From the NCBI GenBank assembly GCA_023389055.1, contig JAEWFA010000016.1, forward strand, positions 70,757-134,756: DNA of 64,000 nucleotides, read 5' to 3'. Each line of letters begins with the position of its first letter. Within the stretch, counting starts at the first letter, position 1. This stretch comes from Pseudomonadota bacterium. GTDB lineage: Bacteria > Pseudomonadota > Gammaproteobacteria > Burkholderiales > Burkholderiaceae_E. This document shows positions 8,926-17,614 of the stretch, in pieces. The notes under the pieces are model-generated. The model saw nothing but the letters and a program-made list of their open reading frames with translations. It was not told the origin of the DNA and made no database searches. The position numbers were made by a program, and so were the translations under genes.

Positions 8926-10788
8926 ATGAGCGTGCTCTGGAACCTCGACCACATCCGCCCGAATCCCGACGTCGTCGTTCCCGGCGAGACGATTCCCGAA
9001 CTCTTTCGCAACGCCGTGGCGATGCGCGGCGACTCGGTGTTCCTGCGCGAGAAGGAGCTCGGCGTGTGGCGCAGCTGGAGCTGGCGCGAGACCGAACGGG
9101 CGGTGCGCGAAATCGCGATGGGCCTTGCGTCGATCGGATTCGAGCCGGGCGAATGCGCGTCGATCCTGTCGAACACGGTCGTCGAATGGGTGCTCGCGGA
9201 TCTCGGCGTGCTGTGCGCCGGCGGGGTGGCCAACGGCATCTACCCCACCGATTCCCCGATGCAGGTGCGCTACCTGTGCGCCGACTCGCGCAGCGTGATC
9301 CTGTTCGTCGAGAACGACGAGCAGCTCGACAAGGTGCTCGAGGTTCGGGACGAGTTGCCGCTGCTGCGCCGAATCGTCGTCTTCGACATGGAAGGGCTGC
9401 GCCGCTTCGACGATCCGATGGTGACGAGCCTCGATGCGCTGCGCGAGGCCGGCCGTGCCTGGGACGAACGGAATCCCGGCGAGTTCGAGCGGCGCTGTGC
9501 GGCGCGCAGGCCCGACGACCTGGCCATCCTGATCTACACCTCGGGTACCACCGGCCAGCCCAAGGGCGCGATGCACAGCCACCGGGGCCTCGTCTACACG
9601 GTACGCGGCTTCAACCTGATCATTTCCCAACGCGACGACGACGAGCGCATGGCGTTCCTGCCGCTGTGCCATGTCGCCGAACGATTGGGCGGCGAGTATT
9701 TCTCGATCTACTCGGGCGCGCGGCTGAATTTCGTCGAGAACCCGGACACTGTTCCCGAGAACGTCCGCGAGATCGCCCCCACGGTCTTCCTGGCAGTGCC
9801 GCGCGTGTGGGAGAAGTTCTACTCGGCGGTGTCGATCGGCGTGTCGGAAGCGGCTCGACTTCAGCAGCTCGCGTACCGCTGGGCGATCGGCGTCGGCCTG
9901 CGTGTAGCCGATCGCGTGCTTGCCGGACAGCCGGTGCCTGTGACGCTGAAGGCGGCATTCCGCGCGGCGCGCTTCATCGCGCTCGACAACGTGCGCAAGA
10001 TGATCGGCATTCATCGCGCGCGATACCTGGTCACGGGTGCGGCACCGATCTCGCCCGATCTGGTGCGCTGGTACCTCGGTCTCGGCGTTCCGATGCTCGA
10101 GGTGTGGGGGCAGACCGAATCGTGCGGCGCCTCCACCGGCATGCCGCCGAACCGGATCGTTCCGGGGTCGATCGGAACCGCCGCACCGTTCAACGAGGTG
10201 CGCATCGACCCGCAAACGAACGAGCTGCTCGTTCGCGGCCCGAACGTGTTCATGGGCTATCTGAACCAGCCGGAGAAGACGGCAGAGACGATCGACGCCG
10301 ACGGTTGGTTGCATACCGGCGACGTCGGCAGCGTCGATGCCGACGGCTACTTTCGCATCACCGACCGGATGAAGGACATCATCATCACGGCCGGCGGAAA
10401 GAACGTCACGCCGAGCGAGATCGAGAACGAGCTGAAATTCTCTCCGTACATCACCGATGCAGTCGTGATCGGAGACCGTCGTTCGTACCTCACCGCGCTC
10501 GTCATGATCGACCAGGACAACGTCGAGAAATACGCGCAGGACAACGACGTTCCGTTCTCGAACTATGCGAGCCTCACGCGTGCAGCAGAGGTAGTGGCGT
10601 TGATCCAGCGCGAGATCGACGTCGTGAACCGCAAGTTCGCCCGCGTCGAGCAGATCAAGGCGTTTCGACTGATCGAGACGCAACTCACGGCCGAGGACGA
10701 GGAACTCACGCCGACGATGAAGCTCAAGCGCAGGTTCGTCGAGAAGAAATATGCACCGATGATCGAGTCGATGTACCAGGGGGGATGA
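8926..10788 (+). CDS. AMP-forming long-chain acyl-CoA synthetase
   Basis: ANL-family ligase of 620 residues that makes acyl-CoA from a carboxylic acid, ATP and CoA through an acyl-adenylate. The phosphate-binding loop is IYTSGTTGQPKGAM. The adenylate motifs are VWGQTES, WLHTGDVG and ITDRMKDIIITAGGKNVTPSEIE. The Asp/Arg hinge (TDRMKD) and C-terminal lysine region (LTPTMKLKRR) are intact. Its overall shape resembles the FAA1/FadD15 long-chain group. Placement between the ABC ATPases and the binding protein suggests that the imported compound is a carboxylic acid activated on entry. The exact acid cannot be told. Confidence 0.88.
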   Translation: MSVLWNLDHIRPNPDVVVPGETIPELFRNAVAMRGDSVFLREKELGVWRSWSWRETERAVREIAMGLASIGFEPGECASILSNTVVEWVLADLGVLCAGGVANGIYPTDSPMQVRYLCADSRSVILFVENDEQLDKVLEVRDELPLLRRIVVFDMEGLRRFDDPMVTSLDALREAGRAWDERNPGEFERRCAARRPDDLAILIYTSGTTGQPKGAMHSHRGLVYTVRGFNLIISQRDDDERMAFLPLCHVAERLGGEYFSIYSGARLNFVENPDTVPENVREIAPTVFLAVPRVWEKFYSAVSIGVSEAARLQQLAYRWAIGVGLRVADRVLAGQPVPVTLKAAFRAARFIALDNVRKMIGIHRARYLVTGAAPISPDLVRWYLGLGVPMLEVWGQTESCGASTGMPPNRIVPGSIGTAAPFNEVRIDPQTNELLVRGPNVFMGYLNQPEKTAETIDADGWLHTGDVGSVDADGYFRITDRMKDIIITAGGKNVTPSEIENELKFSPYITDAVVIGDRRSYLTALVMIDQDNVEKYAQDNDVPFSNYASLTRAAEVVALIQREIDVVNRKFARVEQIKAFRLIETQLTAEDEELTPTMKLKRRFVEKKYAPMIESMYQGG

Positions 10789-10835
10789 CGGCCGCCAGGC
10801 CAGGTCCCGTATCAGTGAGAGACCGGAGATACGAG

Positions 10836-11993
10836 ATGAAGCGCACTGTAATTGCACTGGCTCTGGCCGCGAGCGCGCCATTGGCCCTCGCCCAGACGCA
10901 GGGAGTCACGAAGAACGAAGTCGTCGTAGGGTCGCTGCAGGACTTGTCCGGGCCGCTCGCCGGCTTCGGCAAGCAGCTGCGCTCGGGAATGATCCTTCGT
11001 GCCGAGGAACTCAACGAGCAGGGCGGCGTGCACGGCCGCAAGCTGAAGCTGATCATCGAGGACGACGGCTACGATCCTCGCAAGGCGGTGCTAGGCGCCC
11101 AGAAGCTCGTGAACCAGGACAAGATCTTCGCGATGGTCGCGCACCTGGGCACCGCGCCGAACATGGCGGCGATGCCGGTGCAGTTCGAGAAGAACGTCAT
11201 CAACTTCTTTCCGATCACCGCCGCGCGCGAGATGTACGAGCCGTTCCACCGGCTCAAGTACGCATTCGCCGCCACCTACTACGATCAGGTCCGGCACGCC
11301 ACGCCGGTACTCGTGAAGGAGAAAGGCTCCAAGAAGGTCTGCACCGTCTACCAGGACGACGAGTTCGGCCTGGAAGTGCTGCGTGGAGCCGAAGCCGGCC
11401 TGAAGACGATCGGCATGGGCTTCGCCGAGAAGACGACGTACAAGCGCGGCGCTACCGACTTCTCTTCCCAGGTCGCGCGCATGAAGGCCGCCTCGTGCGA
11501 CTTCGTCGTGCTCGGCACGGTGATCCGCGAGACGATCGGCGTGATCGGCGAGGCGCGCAAGACCGGCTTCGACCCGGTGTTCCTCGGCTCGAGCGCCGCC
11601 TACACCGAGCTCATCCACAAACTGGGCGGCAAGGCGATGGACGGGTTGTACGCGACGATGACGGTACAGGTACCCTACCTCGACGACGCGTCGCAACCGC
11701 TGCGCTTCTGGGCGAACAAGTACAAGACGAAGTACGGCGACGACCCGAGCGTGTTCTCGGTGTACGGTTACCTGGCGGTCGACACCTTCATCCGCGCGCT
11801 CGACAAGGCGGGAGCGAACCTGACCACCGACGCGTTCATCAAGGCGATGGACACGATGTCGATTCCGAGCGACATCTTCGGCAGCGCCCCGCAGAACTTC
11901 GGTCCGCAGAAGCGCCTTGGCAGCAACTCCGCCCGCCTTTCGCAGATCCAGAACGGCCGCTGGAAGGTGATTTCCGACTACTACACCGACTGA
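10836..11993 (+). CDS. ABC transporter periplasmic substrate-binding protein, LivK-like
   Basis: 385-residue exported binding protein (type I periplasmic fold, Leu/Ile/Val-binding family). The signal peptide is MKRTVIALALAASAPLALA, with cleavage likely after ALA at residue 19. Mature-protein marks are VVVGSLQDLSGPLAGFGKQ, LIIEDDGYDPRKAVLGAQKL, and a Cys pair in KVCTVYQDD and ASCDFVVLG that may form a disulphide. ATG 10836 is preceded by the ribosome-binding sequence GACCGGAGA. It supplies substrate specificity to the LivHMGF unit; relatives often bind aromatic or fatty acids rather than amino acids. Confidence 0.9.
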   Translation: MKRTVIALALAASAPLALAQTQGVTKNEVVVGSLQDLSGPLAGFGKQLRSGMILRAEELNEQGGVHGRKLKLIIEDDGYDPRKAVLGAQKLVNQDKIFAMVAHLGTAPNMAAMPVQFEKNVINFFPITAAREMYEPFHRLKYAFAATYYDQVRHATPVLVKEKGSKKVCTVYQDDEFGLEVLRGAEAGLKTIGMGFAEKTTYKRGATDFSSQVARMKAASCDFVVLGTVIRETIGVIGEARKTGFDPVFLGSSAAYTELIHKLGGKAMDGLYATMTVQVPYLDDASQPLRFWANKYKTKYGDDPSVFSVYGYLAVDTFIRALDKAGANLTTDAFIKAMDTMSIPSDIFGSAPQNFGPQKRLGSNSARLSQIQNGRWKVISDYYTD

Positions 11994-12005
11994 TTGTCGA
12001 GACGG

Positions 12006-12031
12006 GAAGCGCCGGCTGCGGCCGGCGCTTC
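12006..12031. terminator. Hairpin between convergent genes
   Basis: Perfect 11-base-pair inverted repeat GAAGCGCCGGC / GCCGGCGCTTC with a four-base loop. It lies between the binding-protein gene (plus) and the acyl-CoA dehydrogenase gene (minus). It has no clear T-run on either side, so it may act as a transcript end or as 3'-end protection for both mRNAs. Confidence 0.6.
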
Positions 12032-12042
12032 GCCGGGCAACA

Positions 12043-13194
12043 TCAGCGCCCGCCCAGCCCCATCGAGCGCGTGATCACCTCCTTCATGATCTCGTTGGTG
12101 CCGCCGTAGATGCGCTGCACCCGCGCATCGGCCCACGCACGGGCCACCGGGTACTCCCACATGTAGCCGTAGCCGCCGTGCAGTTGCACGCATTCGTCGA
12201 GCACCTTGCACTGCAGGTCGGAGCACCAGTACTTCGCCATCGACGCGGTTGCGGTGTCCAGCTTGCCCTGCATCAGCAGTTCGATGCAGCGATCGACGAA
12301 GACGCGCGCGACCTGCACTTCGGTCTGCAGCTCGGCGAGCTTGAAGCGCGTGTTCTGGAACGCCGACACCGTCGTGCCGAAGACCTTGCGCTCCTGCACG
12401 TAGGAGACGGTCCAATCGATCGCCGCCTGCGCGTTCTCGACGGCGCCGATCGCAATCTGCATGCGCTCCCAGGGCAGTTCCTGCATCAGGTAGACGAAAC
12501 CCTGGTTTTCGGCACCGAGCAGGTTGGCGACGGGTACTTGCACGTCGTCGAAGAACAGCTCCGAGGTGTCCTGCGCCTTCATCCCCACCTTCTTCAGCCG
12601 CTTGCCCTTCTCGAAGCCCTTCATGCCGCGCTCGACGAGCAGCAGGCTCGTGCCCTTTGCGCCGGCGTCGGGCCGTGTCTTCGCCACTACGATGACGACG
12701 TCGGCATGCCAACCGTTGGTGATGAACGTCTTCGAGCCGTTGAGCACGTACGCCTCGCCCTTGCGGATCGCCGTCGTGCGAACCCCCTGCAGGTCGGAGC
12801 CGGCGGCAGGCTCGCTCATCGCGATCGCGCCGATCGATTCGCCCGACGCCATCTTCGGCAGGAAGCGCCGCTTCTGCTCCTCGGAGCCGTAATGCAGGAT
12901 GTAGGGCGCAACGATCTCGGAATGCAGTCCGAAGCCCAATCCCGTGGCATTCGCGCGCGCAATCTCCTCCATCACGACGATCGAGTACAGCTTGTCGGCG
13001 CCGGCGCCACCGTACTCCTCGGGCATCGTCGCGCAGAGCAAACCGTGTTCGCCGGCCTTGCGCCAGACCTCGCGGTCGACGTAACCCTGGTCCTCCCACC
13101 GCTCGTGATGGGGAACGACCTCGTTGTCCATGAACCGCCGAACCGAATCGCGAAACATCCGGTGCTCGTCGGAAAACAGCGTGCGCTCGATCAT
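12043..13194 (-). CDS. Acyl-CoA dehydrogenase, long-chain type
   Basis: 383-residue acyl-CoA dehydrogenase on the minus strand. Motifs are AMSEPAAGSDLQGV, NGSKTFITNGWHAD, QLHGGYGYMWEYPVARAWAD and QRIYGGTNEIMKEV. The C-terminal motif carries Gly, not Glu, at the medium-chain base position. WERM in the preceding helix region offers the catalytic Glu, as in long-chain and isovaleryl enzymes. The gene is divergent from the thiolase gene across a 64-base gap, suggesting joint control of two beta-oxidation steps. Confidence 0.88.
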   Translation of the reverse strand: MIERTLFSDEHRMFRDSVRRFMDNEVVPHHERWEDQGYVDREVWRKAGEHGLLCATMPEEYGGAGADKLYSIVVMEEIARANATGLGFGLHSEIVAPYILHYGSEEQKRRFLPKMASGESIGAIAMSEPAAGSDLQGVRTTAIRKGEAYVLNGSKTFITNGWHADVVIVVAKTRPDAGAKGTSLLLVERGMKGFEKGKRLKKVGMKAQDTSELFFDDVQVPVANLLGAENQGFVYLMQELPWERMQIAIGAVENAQAAIDWTVSYVQERKVFGTTVSAFQNTRFKLAELQTEVQVARVFVDRCIELLMQGKLDTATASMAKYWCSDLQCKVLDECVQLHGGYGYMWEYPVARAWADARVQRIYGGTNEIMKEVITRSMGLGGR

Positions 13195-13227
13195 TGCGGC
13201 TCCGTCGCGTCAGCAGGAACTCGCAAG

Positions 13228-13233
13228 CATAAT
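13228..13233 (+). promoter_or_regulatory. Possible -10 element for the thiolase gene
   Basis: CATAAT lies in the 64-base divergent gap, 26 bases before the thiolase ATG, with GGAG just upstream of that ATG as ribosome-binding site. I could not find a good -35 box at the right distance. This is only a candidate; an activator-dependent promoter would fit. Confidence 0.3.
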
Positions 13234-13258
13234 GGAGGCCGATCCATCGGAGTGACCC

Positions 13259-14464
13259 ATGCCCGAAGCCTTCGTCTACGACGCCATTCGCACGCCGCGC
13301 GGACGCGGCAAGACTTCCGGCTCGCTCTACGAAGTCAAGCCGATCCGACTCCTCACCACGCTGATGCACGAACTGCAGCAACGACACGACCTCGACACGT
13401 CGCAGGTCGAGGACGTCGTCGTCGGTTGCGTAACGCCAGTCGGCGACCAGGGAGCGGTCATTCCCAAGACCGCAGCGCTGGCGGCGGGGTGGGATCTGAA
13501 GGTCGCCGGCGTGCAGATCAACCGATTCTGCGCGTCGGGTCTGGAGGCGGTGAACCTGGCCGCCCAGAAGGTGCGCTCCGGCTGGGAAGATCTGGTCGTC
13601 GCGGGCGGCGTGGAGTCGATGTCGCGCGTGCCGATGGGTTCGGATGGCGGTGCATGGGCGCTCGACCCGGAGACGAACCTCTCGACGCAGTTCATTCCGC
13701 AGGGGATCGGCGCCGACCTCATCGCCACCCTGGACGGATTCTCGCGCGAGATGCTCGACGAGTTCGGCGTGCGCTCGCACCAGAAGGCGGCCGATGCGCA
13801 ACGCAACGGCCGTTTCAATCGCTCGCTGGTACCGGTGAACGACGAGATCGGCCTTCCGATCCTCGACCGCGACGAAACCATCCGTCCGGAGACGTCACGG
13901 GAAGCGCTGGCACAGCTGAAACCGTCGTTCGAGAAAATCGGGGCGATGGGCTACGACGACGTGGCGCTGCGCAAGTACCCGCAGGTCGCTCGCGTCGAAC
14001 ACGTCCACCATGCGGGCAACTCGTCGGGCATCGTCGACGGCGCAGCATTGACGTTGATCGGCAACGAAGCTGCCGGCAAAAGGCTGGGACTGACGCCACG
14101 CGCGCGGATCGTGTCCGCCGCGCTCACGGGGACCGACCCCACGATCATGCTTACCGGCCCGATGCCCGCTACCCGCAAGGCGCTGGCGAAGGCCGGCCTC
14201 TCGATCGAGGACATCGATTTATTCGAGGTCAACGAGGCATTCGCAGCAGTGGTAATGCGCTTCATTCGCGAGATGGACGTTCCGGAGGAGAAGGTCAACG
14301 TCAACGGCGGGGCAATCGCCATGGGACATCCGCTCGGCGCCACCGGCGCGATGCTGCTGGGCACGCTCGTCGACGAGCTGGAGCGCCGCAGCCTGAAACG
14401 AGGCGTCATCACGCTTTGCGTCGGCGGCGGAATGGGGATCGCAACCGTGGTGGAACGGCTCTGA
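13259..14464 (+). CDS. Acetyl-CoA C-acyltransferase (thiolase)
   Basis: 401-residue thiolase that cleaves 3-ketoacyl-CoA with CoA, the last step of beta-oxidation. The acyl-accepting cysteine is in NRFCASGLEAVN, the catalytic histidine in GHPLGATGAML, and the proton-transfer cysteine in TLCVGGGMGIA. Length and motifs fit FadA/AtoB-type degradative thiolases. It is divergent from an acyl-CoA dehydrogenase gene and ends only seven bases from the convergent histidine kinase gene. Confidence 0.9.
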   Translation: MPEAFVYDAIRTPRGRGKTSGSLYEVKPIRLLTTLMHELQQRHDLDTSQVEDVVVGCVTPVGDQGAVIPKTAALAAGWDLKVAGVQINRFCASGLEAVNLAAQKVRSGWEDLVVAGGVESMSRVPMGSDGGAWALDPETNLSTQFIPQGIGADLIATLDGFSREMLDEFGVRSHQKAADAQRNGRFNRSLVPVNDEIGLPILDRDETIRPETSREALAQLKPSFEKIGAMGYDDVALRKYPQVARVEHVHHAGNSSGIVDGAALTLIGNEAAGKRLGLTPRARIVSAALTGTDPTIMLTGPMPATRKALAKAGLSIEDIDLFEVNEAFAAVVMRFIREMDVPEEKVNVNGGAIAMGHPLGATGAMLLGTLVDELERRSLKRGVITLCVGGGMGIATVVERL

Positions 14465-14471
14465 CGATCGT

Positions 14472-16478
14472 TCAGAACGGACTGGCTGCGGCGCGCGCCC
14501 GGTCGAAACGCCGCATCAGTTGCCGCAGCCGAGCGACGTCCGGCGGCTTTGCCATCACATGCACGTCATCGGGCGCATCGCATCGCAACGCCTCGACACG
14601 GAATTCGCCCGACAGCAGGATCGCTGGCGTGCGTGTCCCTTCGAGTCGCCGCAACTCGGCGATCAGCCGCAGCCCGTCCCACGCGCCGCAAAGCCGGAAA
14701 TCAGAAACGATGACGTCGAAGGCGCGCTGCATTGCGGAGACGGCGGCGATGGCTTCTTCGCCGCTCGGCAGGCTCACCACCTCGAAGCCCCATCGCTCGA
14801 AAGTCAGACGCAGCGCCTCGCCCATCGACTCGTCGTCCTCGACAACAAGCACCAGTGAATCGCCGCCCCAGCCGCCGCCTTCGGCGCCCGCCCGTTGAGT
14901 GACGGGCGAACGGGCGGGCCCGCGCGTCGCGATGACATCGCAGACCTCCCGGCCCGCGGTCGCGTTAGCCGGCTCCCTCGGAAGCGCATACCTGTGGATG
15001 GCAGGCGGCGGGACGTGCAGTTCCACTGCCTTCGACGCGAGACGCGAAGAACGAGAACCGGGCAGATGAAGCGCGAAGGCCGTTCCCCGCCCAAGCCCGG
15101 ACGACAGCCGAAGCGAATGGCCCTGCAGACGGGACACGGTTTCGCGCACGATCGACAAACCGAGCCCTTGGCCGTGCTTCGCGCTGCGCGACGGATTGGC
15201 AACCTGAAAGTACTCGTCGAAGACCCGCCGTTGATCGGGCAGGTCGATGCCGATCCCGTTGTCCCGAACGAGGATCTCGATGCCGCCGCGGAGCGCCCGC
15301 ACCCGCACCAGTACCCACGCAGGACGCCCCTGCGCGCAGAACTTCAGCGCATTTCCCACGAGATTCGCGAAGATGTCCCACAATCGACTCTCGTTGCTGA
15401 CGGCGATGAACTCGTCCGGCGCCGGCACCCGCACCACTAGTCGTACATCGGCGCACCGCGCGAGTCCGGAGTAGACGCGCTCGATCCGCTCGAGCAGATT
15501 GCGAAGATCCACCGGCGACACGGGAAACGGCTTGTCTCGCTCGCGAAGACCGAGCTCCGAGAGGCGATCGAGATCGCTGCTGATCGCGCCGATGCACGCC
15601 TCGAGACTGTCGAGCGCCTGGTGCGCCCCTTTGTTGAAACCGCCCCCATGCTCTCTCAGGAGTTGCGCGTAAAGCGTCAGGCTTGCGAGCGGTTGGCGGA
15701 GATCGTGACTCACGGCCGCCAGCACGCGCGTCTTCGCGGCATCGGCCTCGAATGCCTCCTGTGCCATCGCCAGCGAACGCGATCTCGCGTCCGCCAATTG
15801 CCTGGCACTCCAGAATAAAGAGCGCTCCCGGCGCTCGATCTCGACCGAGAGGATCCAGCCGATGAAATTTGCAACGATTAAGTAAACGCCGAGCACCATA
15901 GTGTGATCATCGCCCTGCAACCTCACACCTAGAAGCGTAAGAATAGAAGCGGGAACACAAGCTGCAGCAACGAGCGCAGCAGGAAGTCGGGAAAACCCGT
16001 AGCCAAGCCAGCACGCCAAAGTTGTTGCAACAGCGATTCTGTTCACAACGGAATCGCCGGAATCGAGCGGCACGAAGTTGAGCAAACCAACCGCCAAGCA
16101 GCCGATACCCATGGGAACACCGACGCTCCACTCGAAAGAGCGGATAGCCCGTTCCGGACGAAGATGGAGATGAATCGCGGCGGAGAGCAACAGCAAGACC
16201 AGCGCCAGACGCACCTGTTGTCGCGCAGCAGACGCTTGAGCTTCGATGGGAAACATCGGGAGCAGCAACCAGAAGGTAAGCGCCATGGCGCCAGCGACCG
16301 TAAAAGCAATCTTCGCGAAGCGAAGCCCCGACCGTCGATACCCAAAAAGAAAGTCCGCTTCGATTGCAGGATCCGCAAAGCGACTCGGCGGTCGAAACAC
16401 GTTCAGGAATCCAGCTCTCGATTGGTGCATTCGAAGCCTCTCCACCATAGGCAGTCGCTTGGAAGAGACAGTTGACAT
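14472..16478 (-). CDS. Hybrid sensor histidine kinase/response regulator
   Basis: 668-residue inner-membrane hybrid kinase. The N-terminal half (about residues 55-212) has five to six hydrophobic segments and no recognisable periplasmic domain. Next come a HisKA domain with phospho-accepting His258 (AAVSHDLRQPL) and an HATPase domain with N box (NLVGNALKF), G1 (DNGIGI) and G2 (GQGLGLSIV). A linker of about 80 residues leads to a C-terminal receiver: acidic pocket VVEDDES, phospho-accepting Asp near residue 590 in VIVSDFRL, and conserved Lys in AKPP. No output domain follows, so a partner response regulator or phosphotransfer protein must lie elsewhere. The 5' half of the gene is lower in GC than the kinase half. 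The start at 16478 faces the FeeM-like gene across about 140 bases. Confidence 0.9.
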   Translation of the reverse strand: MSTVSSKRLPMVERLRMHQSRAGFLNVFRPPSRFADPAIEADFLFGYRRSGLRFAKIAFTVAGAMALTFWLLLPMFPIEAQASAARQQVRLALVLLLLSAAIHLHLRPERAIRSFEWSVGVPMGIGCLAVGLLNFVPLDSGDSVVNRIAVATTLACWLGYGFSRLPAALVAAACVPASILTLLGVRLQGDDHTMVLGVYLIVANFIGWILSVEIERRERSLFWSARQLADARSRSLAMAQEAFEADAAKTRVLAAVSHDLRQPLASLTLYAQLLREHGGGFNKGAHQALDSLEACIGAISSDLDRLSELGLRERDKPFPVSPVDLRNLLERIERVYSGLARCADVRLVVRVPAPDEFIAVSNESRLWDIFANLVGNALKFCAQGRPAWVLVRVRALRGGIEILVRDNGIGIDLPDQRRVFDEYFQVANPSRSAKHGQGLGLSIVRETVSRLQGHSLRLSSGLGRGTAFALHLPGSRSSRLASKAVELHVPPPAIHRYALPREPANATAGREVCDVIATRGPARSPVTQRAGAEGGGWGGDSLVLVVEDDESMGEALRLTFERWGFEVVSLPSGEEAIAAVSAMQRAFDVIVSDFRLCGAWDGLRLIAELRRLEGTRTPAILLSGEFRVEALRCDAPDDVHVMAKPPDVARLRQLMRRFDRARAAASPF

Positions 16479-16617
16479 CTCCTAAAGAATCTTGCCAAAG
16501 AAACCTTGTGACCGGAAGAATTCGTGGCTAACCTACCTAGTCCGAAAGTTGTACGCCAAGCAAGAACGAGAGGCGCGAGCGGTAGCAACGCCCGACAACC
16601 AGGATCGCGGGAGAGAA

Positions 16618-17439
16618 ATGTTCGAATCGAAGGAAGAACACGACAGAGTGCGTGATGTGCAAGAGGCGTTTGGTGAGACACACGACGCACCAATAGGCAG
16701 CAAGCCCTCATATGTACAACCTGGCGAAGAACTTCCTATTCGGGTGCGAGTCGTACGCACTGAGAATCAACTGCAAAAAGCAATAAAAGTTCGTGCAGAC
16801 GCATACGGGCGACACACTCCTGCTTTTGCGGACTCGCTTCGCTCCGTAGAGGACGACGACAAGTCTCCCAGCTCATTGGTGTTTCTCTGCGAATCGAAGG
16901 TAACGGGAGACGCAGTCGGAACATTGCGCATCCACACGAACTTCGAAACACCGACATACTTGGAGCGCAACCTTGAATTGCCAGAGTTCCTGCGATCTAC
17001 CGGTATCGCGTACGTAACCCGTTTGGCGGTCGCAAGTGGGACAAACGGCACGTTTGTGAAACTCGCGATGTTCAAAGCTTTACACCGCTACTGTTTTGCA
17101 ACGCAAATTTCTTGGATCCTTGCTGTAGCGCGGGTGCCGGTGGATAGGGATCTCACCCGTCTAGGATTCAAAGACATTCTTGGACCCGGAGAAAAACTTC
17201 GGCGACCTGAGGATTTTGGTGAGGTGGACGTGCGACCGTTGTACTTCAGCGTTCTCCAAGCTGAACATAATTGGCGCATTGCGAAACACCCTCTCTATGA
17301 CTTCATGGCATTAAAAACTCATCCGGACATCGAGGTTTTCACCTCCGTGAGCAGCGCTTGGGCGACACCACGTCGAGCTCGACGAGGTCGGCGTCAGAGT
17401 GATCTGGGACTCGCTGCTGCTCAAATATTGGCAGTTTGA
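16618..17439 (+). CDS. FeeM-like N-acyl amino acid synthase homologue (GNAT fold)
   Basis: 273-residue protein that looks like the FeeM/N-acyl amino acid synthase group, related to LuxI-type and GNAT acyltransferases. Such enzymes join an acyl chain from acyl carrier protein to an amino acid. Supporting segments are KVRADAYGRHTPAF (conserved Arg and aromatic near the fold start), the acidic cluster SVEDDDKSPSS, GTLRIHTNFE on the core strand, and YVTRLAVASG. I chose ATG 16618 because it has a clear ribosome-binding site (GGGAGAGAA). A TTG at 16492 would add 42 unconserved-looking residues. GC is well below that of neighbouring genes. It sits between a divergent hybrid kinase and a GGDEF/EAL gene, suggesting a signalling rather than metabolic role. 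The family call is moderately sure; substrate and product are unknown. Confidence 0.6.
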   Translation: MFESKEEHDRVRDVQEAFGETHDAPIGSKPSYVQPGEELPIRVRVVRTENQLQKAIKVRADAYGRHTPAFADSLRSVEDDDKSPSSLVFLCESKVTGDAVGTLRIHTNFETPTYLERNLELPEFLRSTGIAYVTRLAVASGTNGTFVKLAMFKALHRYCFATQISWILAVARVPVDRDLTRLGFKDILGPGEKLRRPEDFGEVDVRPLYFSVLQAEHNWRIAKHPLYDFMALKTHPDIEVFTSVSSAWATPRRARRGRRQSDLGLAAAQILAV

Positions 17440-17614
17440 AAGGGTCGTCAGTCAACTAGCCTTCGTCGCGCATTTGCAACGCCGCTCGCCTGCTCTGCCG
17501 CGCCATCCGTCTGACTAGGACGCTTGACTGACATACAGTGAGTACTTTCTGAACATGCCTCTCGGTCCTTTGTGAGGCCTATAGAAGCTCAGGGCCTCAA
17601 CTATGGGAAGGACG

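Noticed and set aside
16492..16617. Longer FeeM-like protein from TTG 16492
   Set aside because: The TTG has only a modest upstream site and the extra 42 residues look unlike the family; ATG 16618 has GGGAGAG at a good distance.
17573..17597. GAGGCC/GGCCTC inverted repeat before the GGDEF/EAL gene as an operator
   Set aside because: Only six pairs with a 13-base gap and no matching copy elsewhere; too weak to call.
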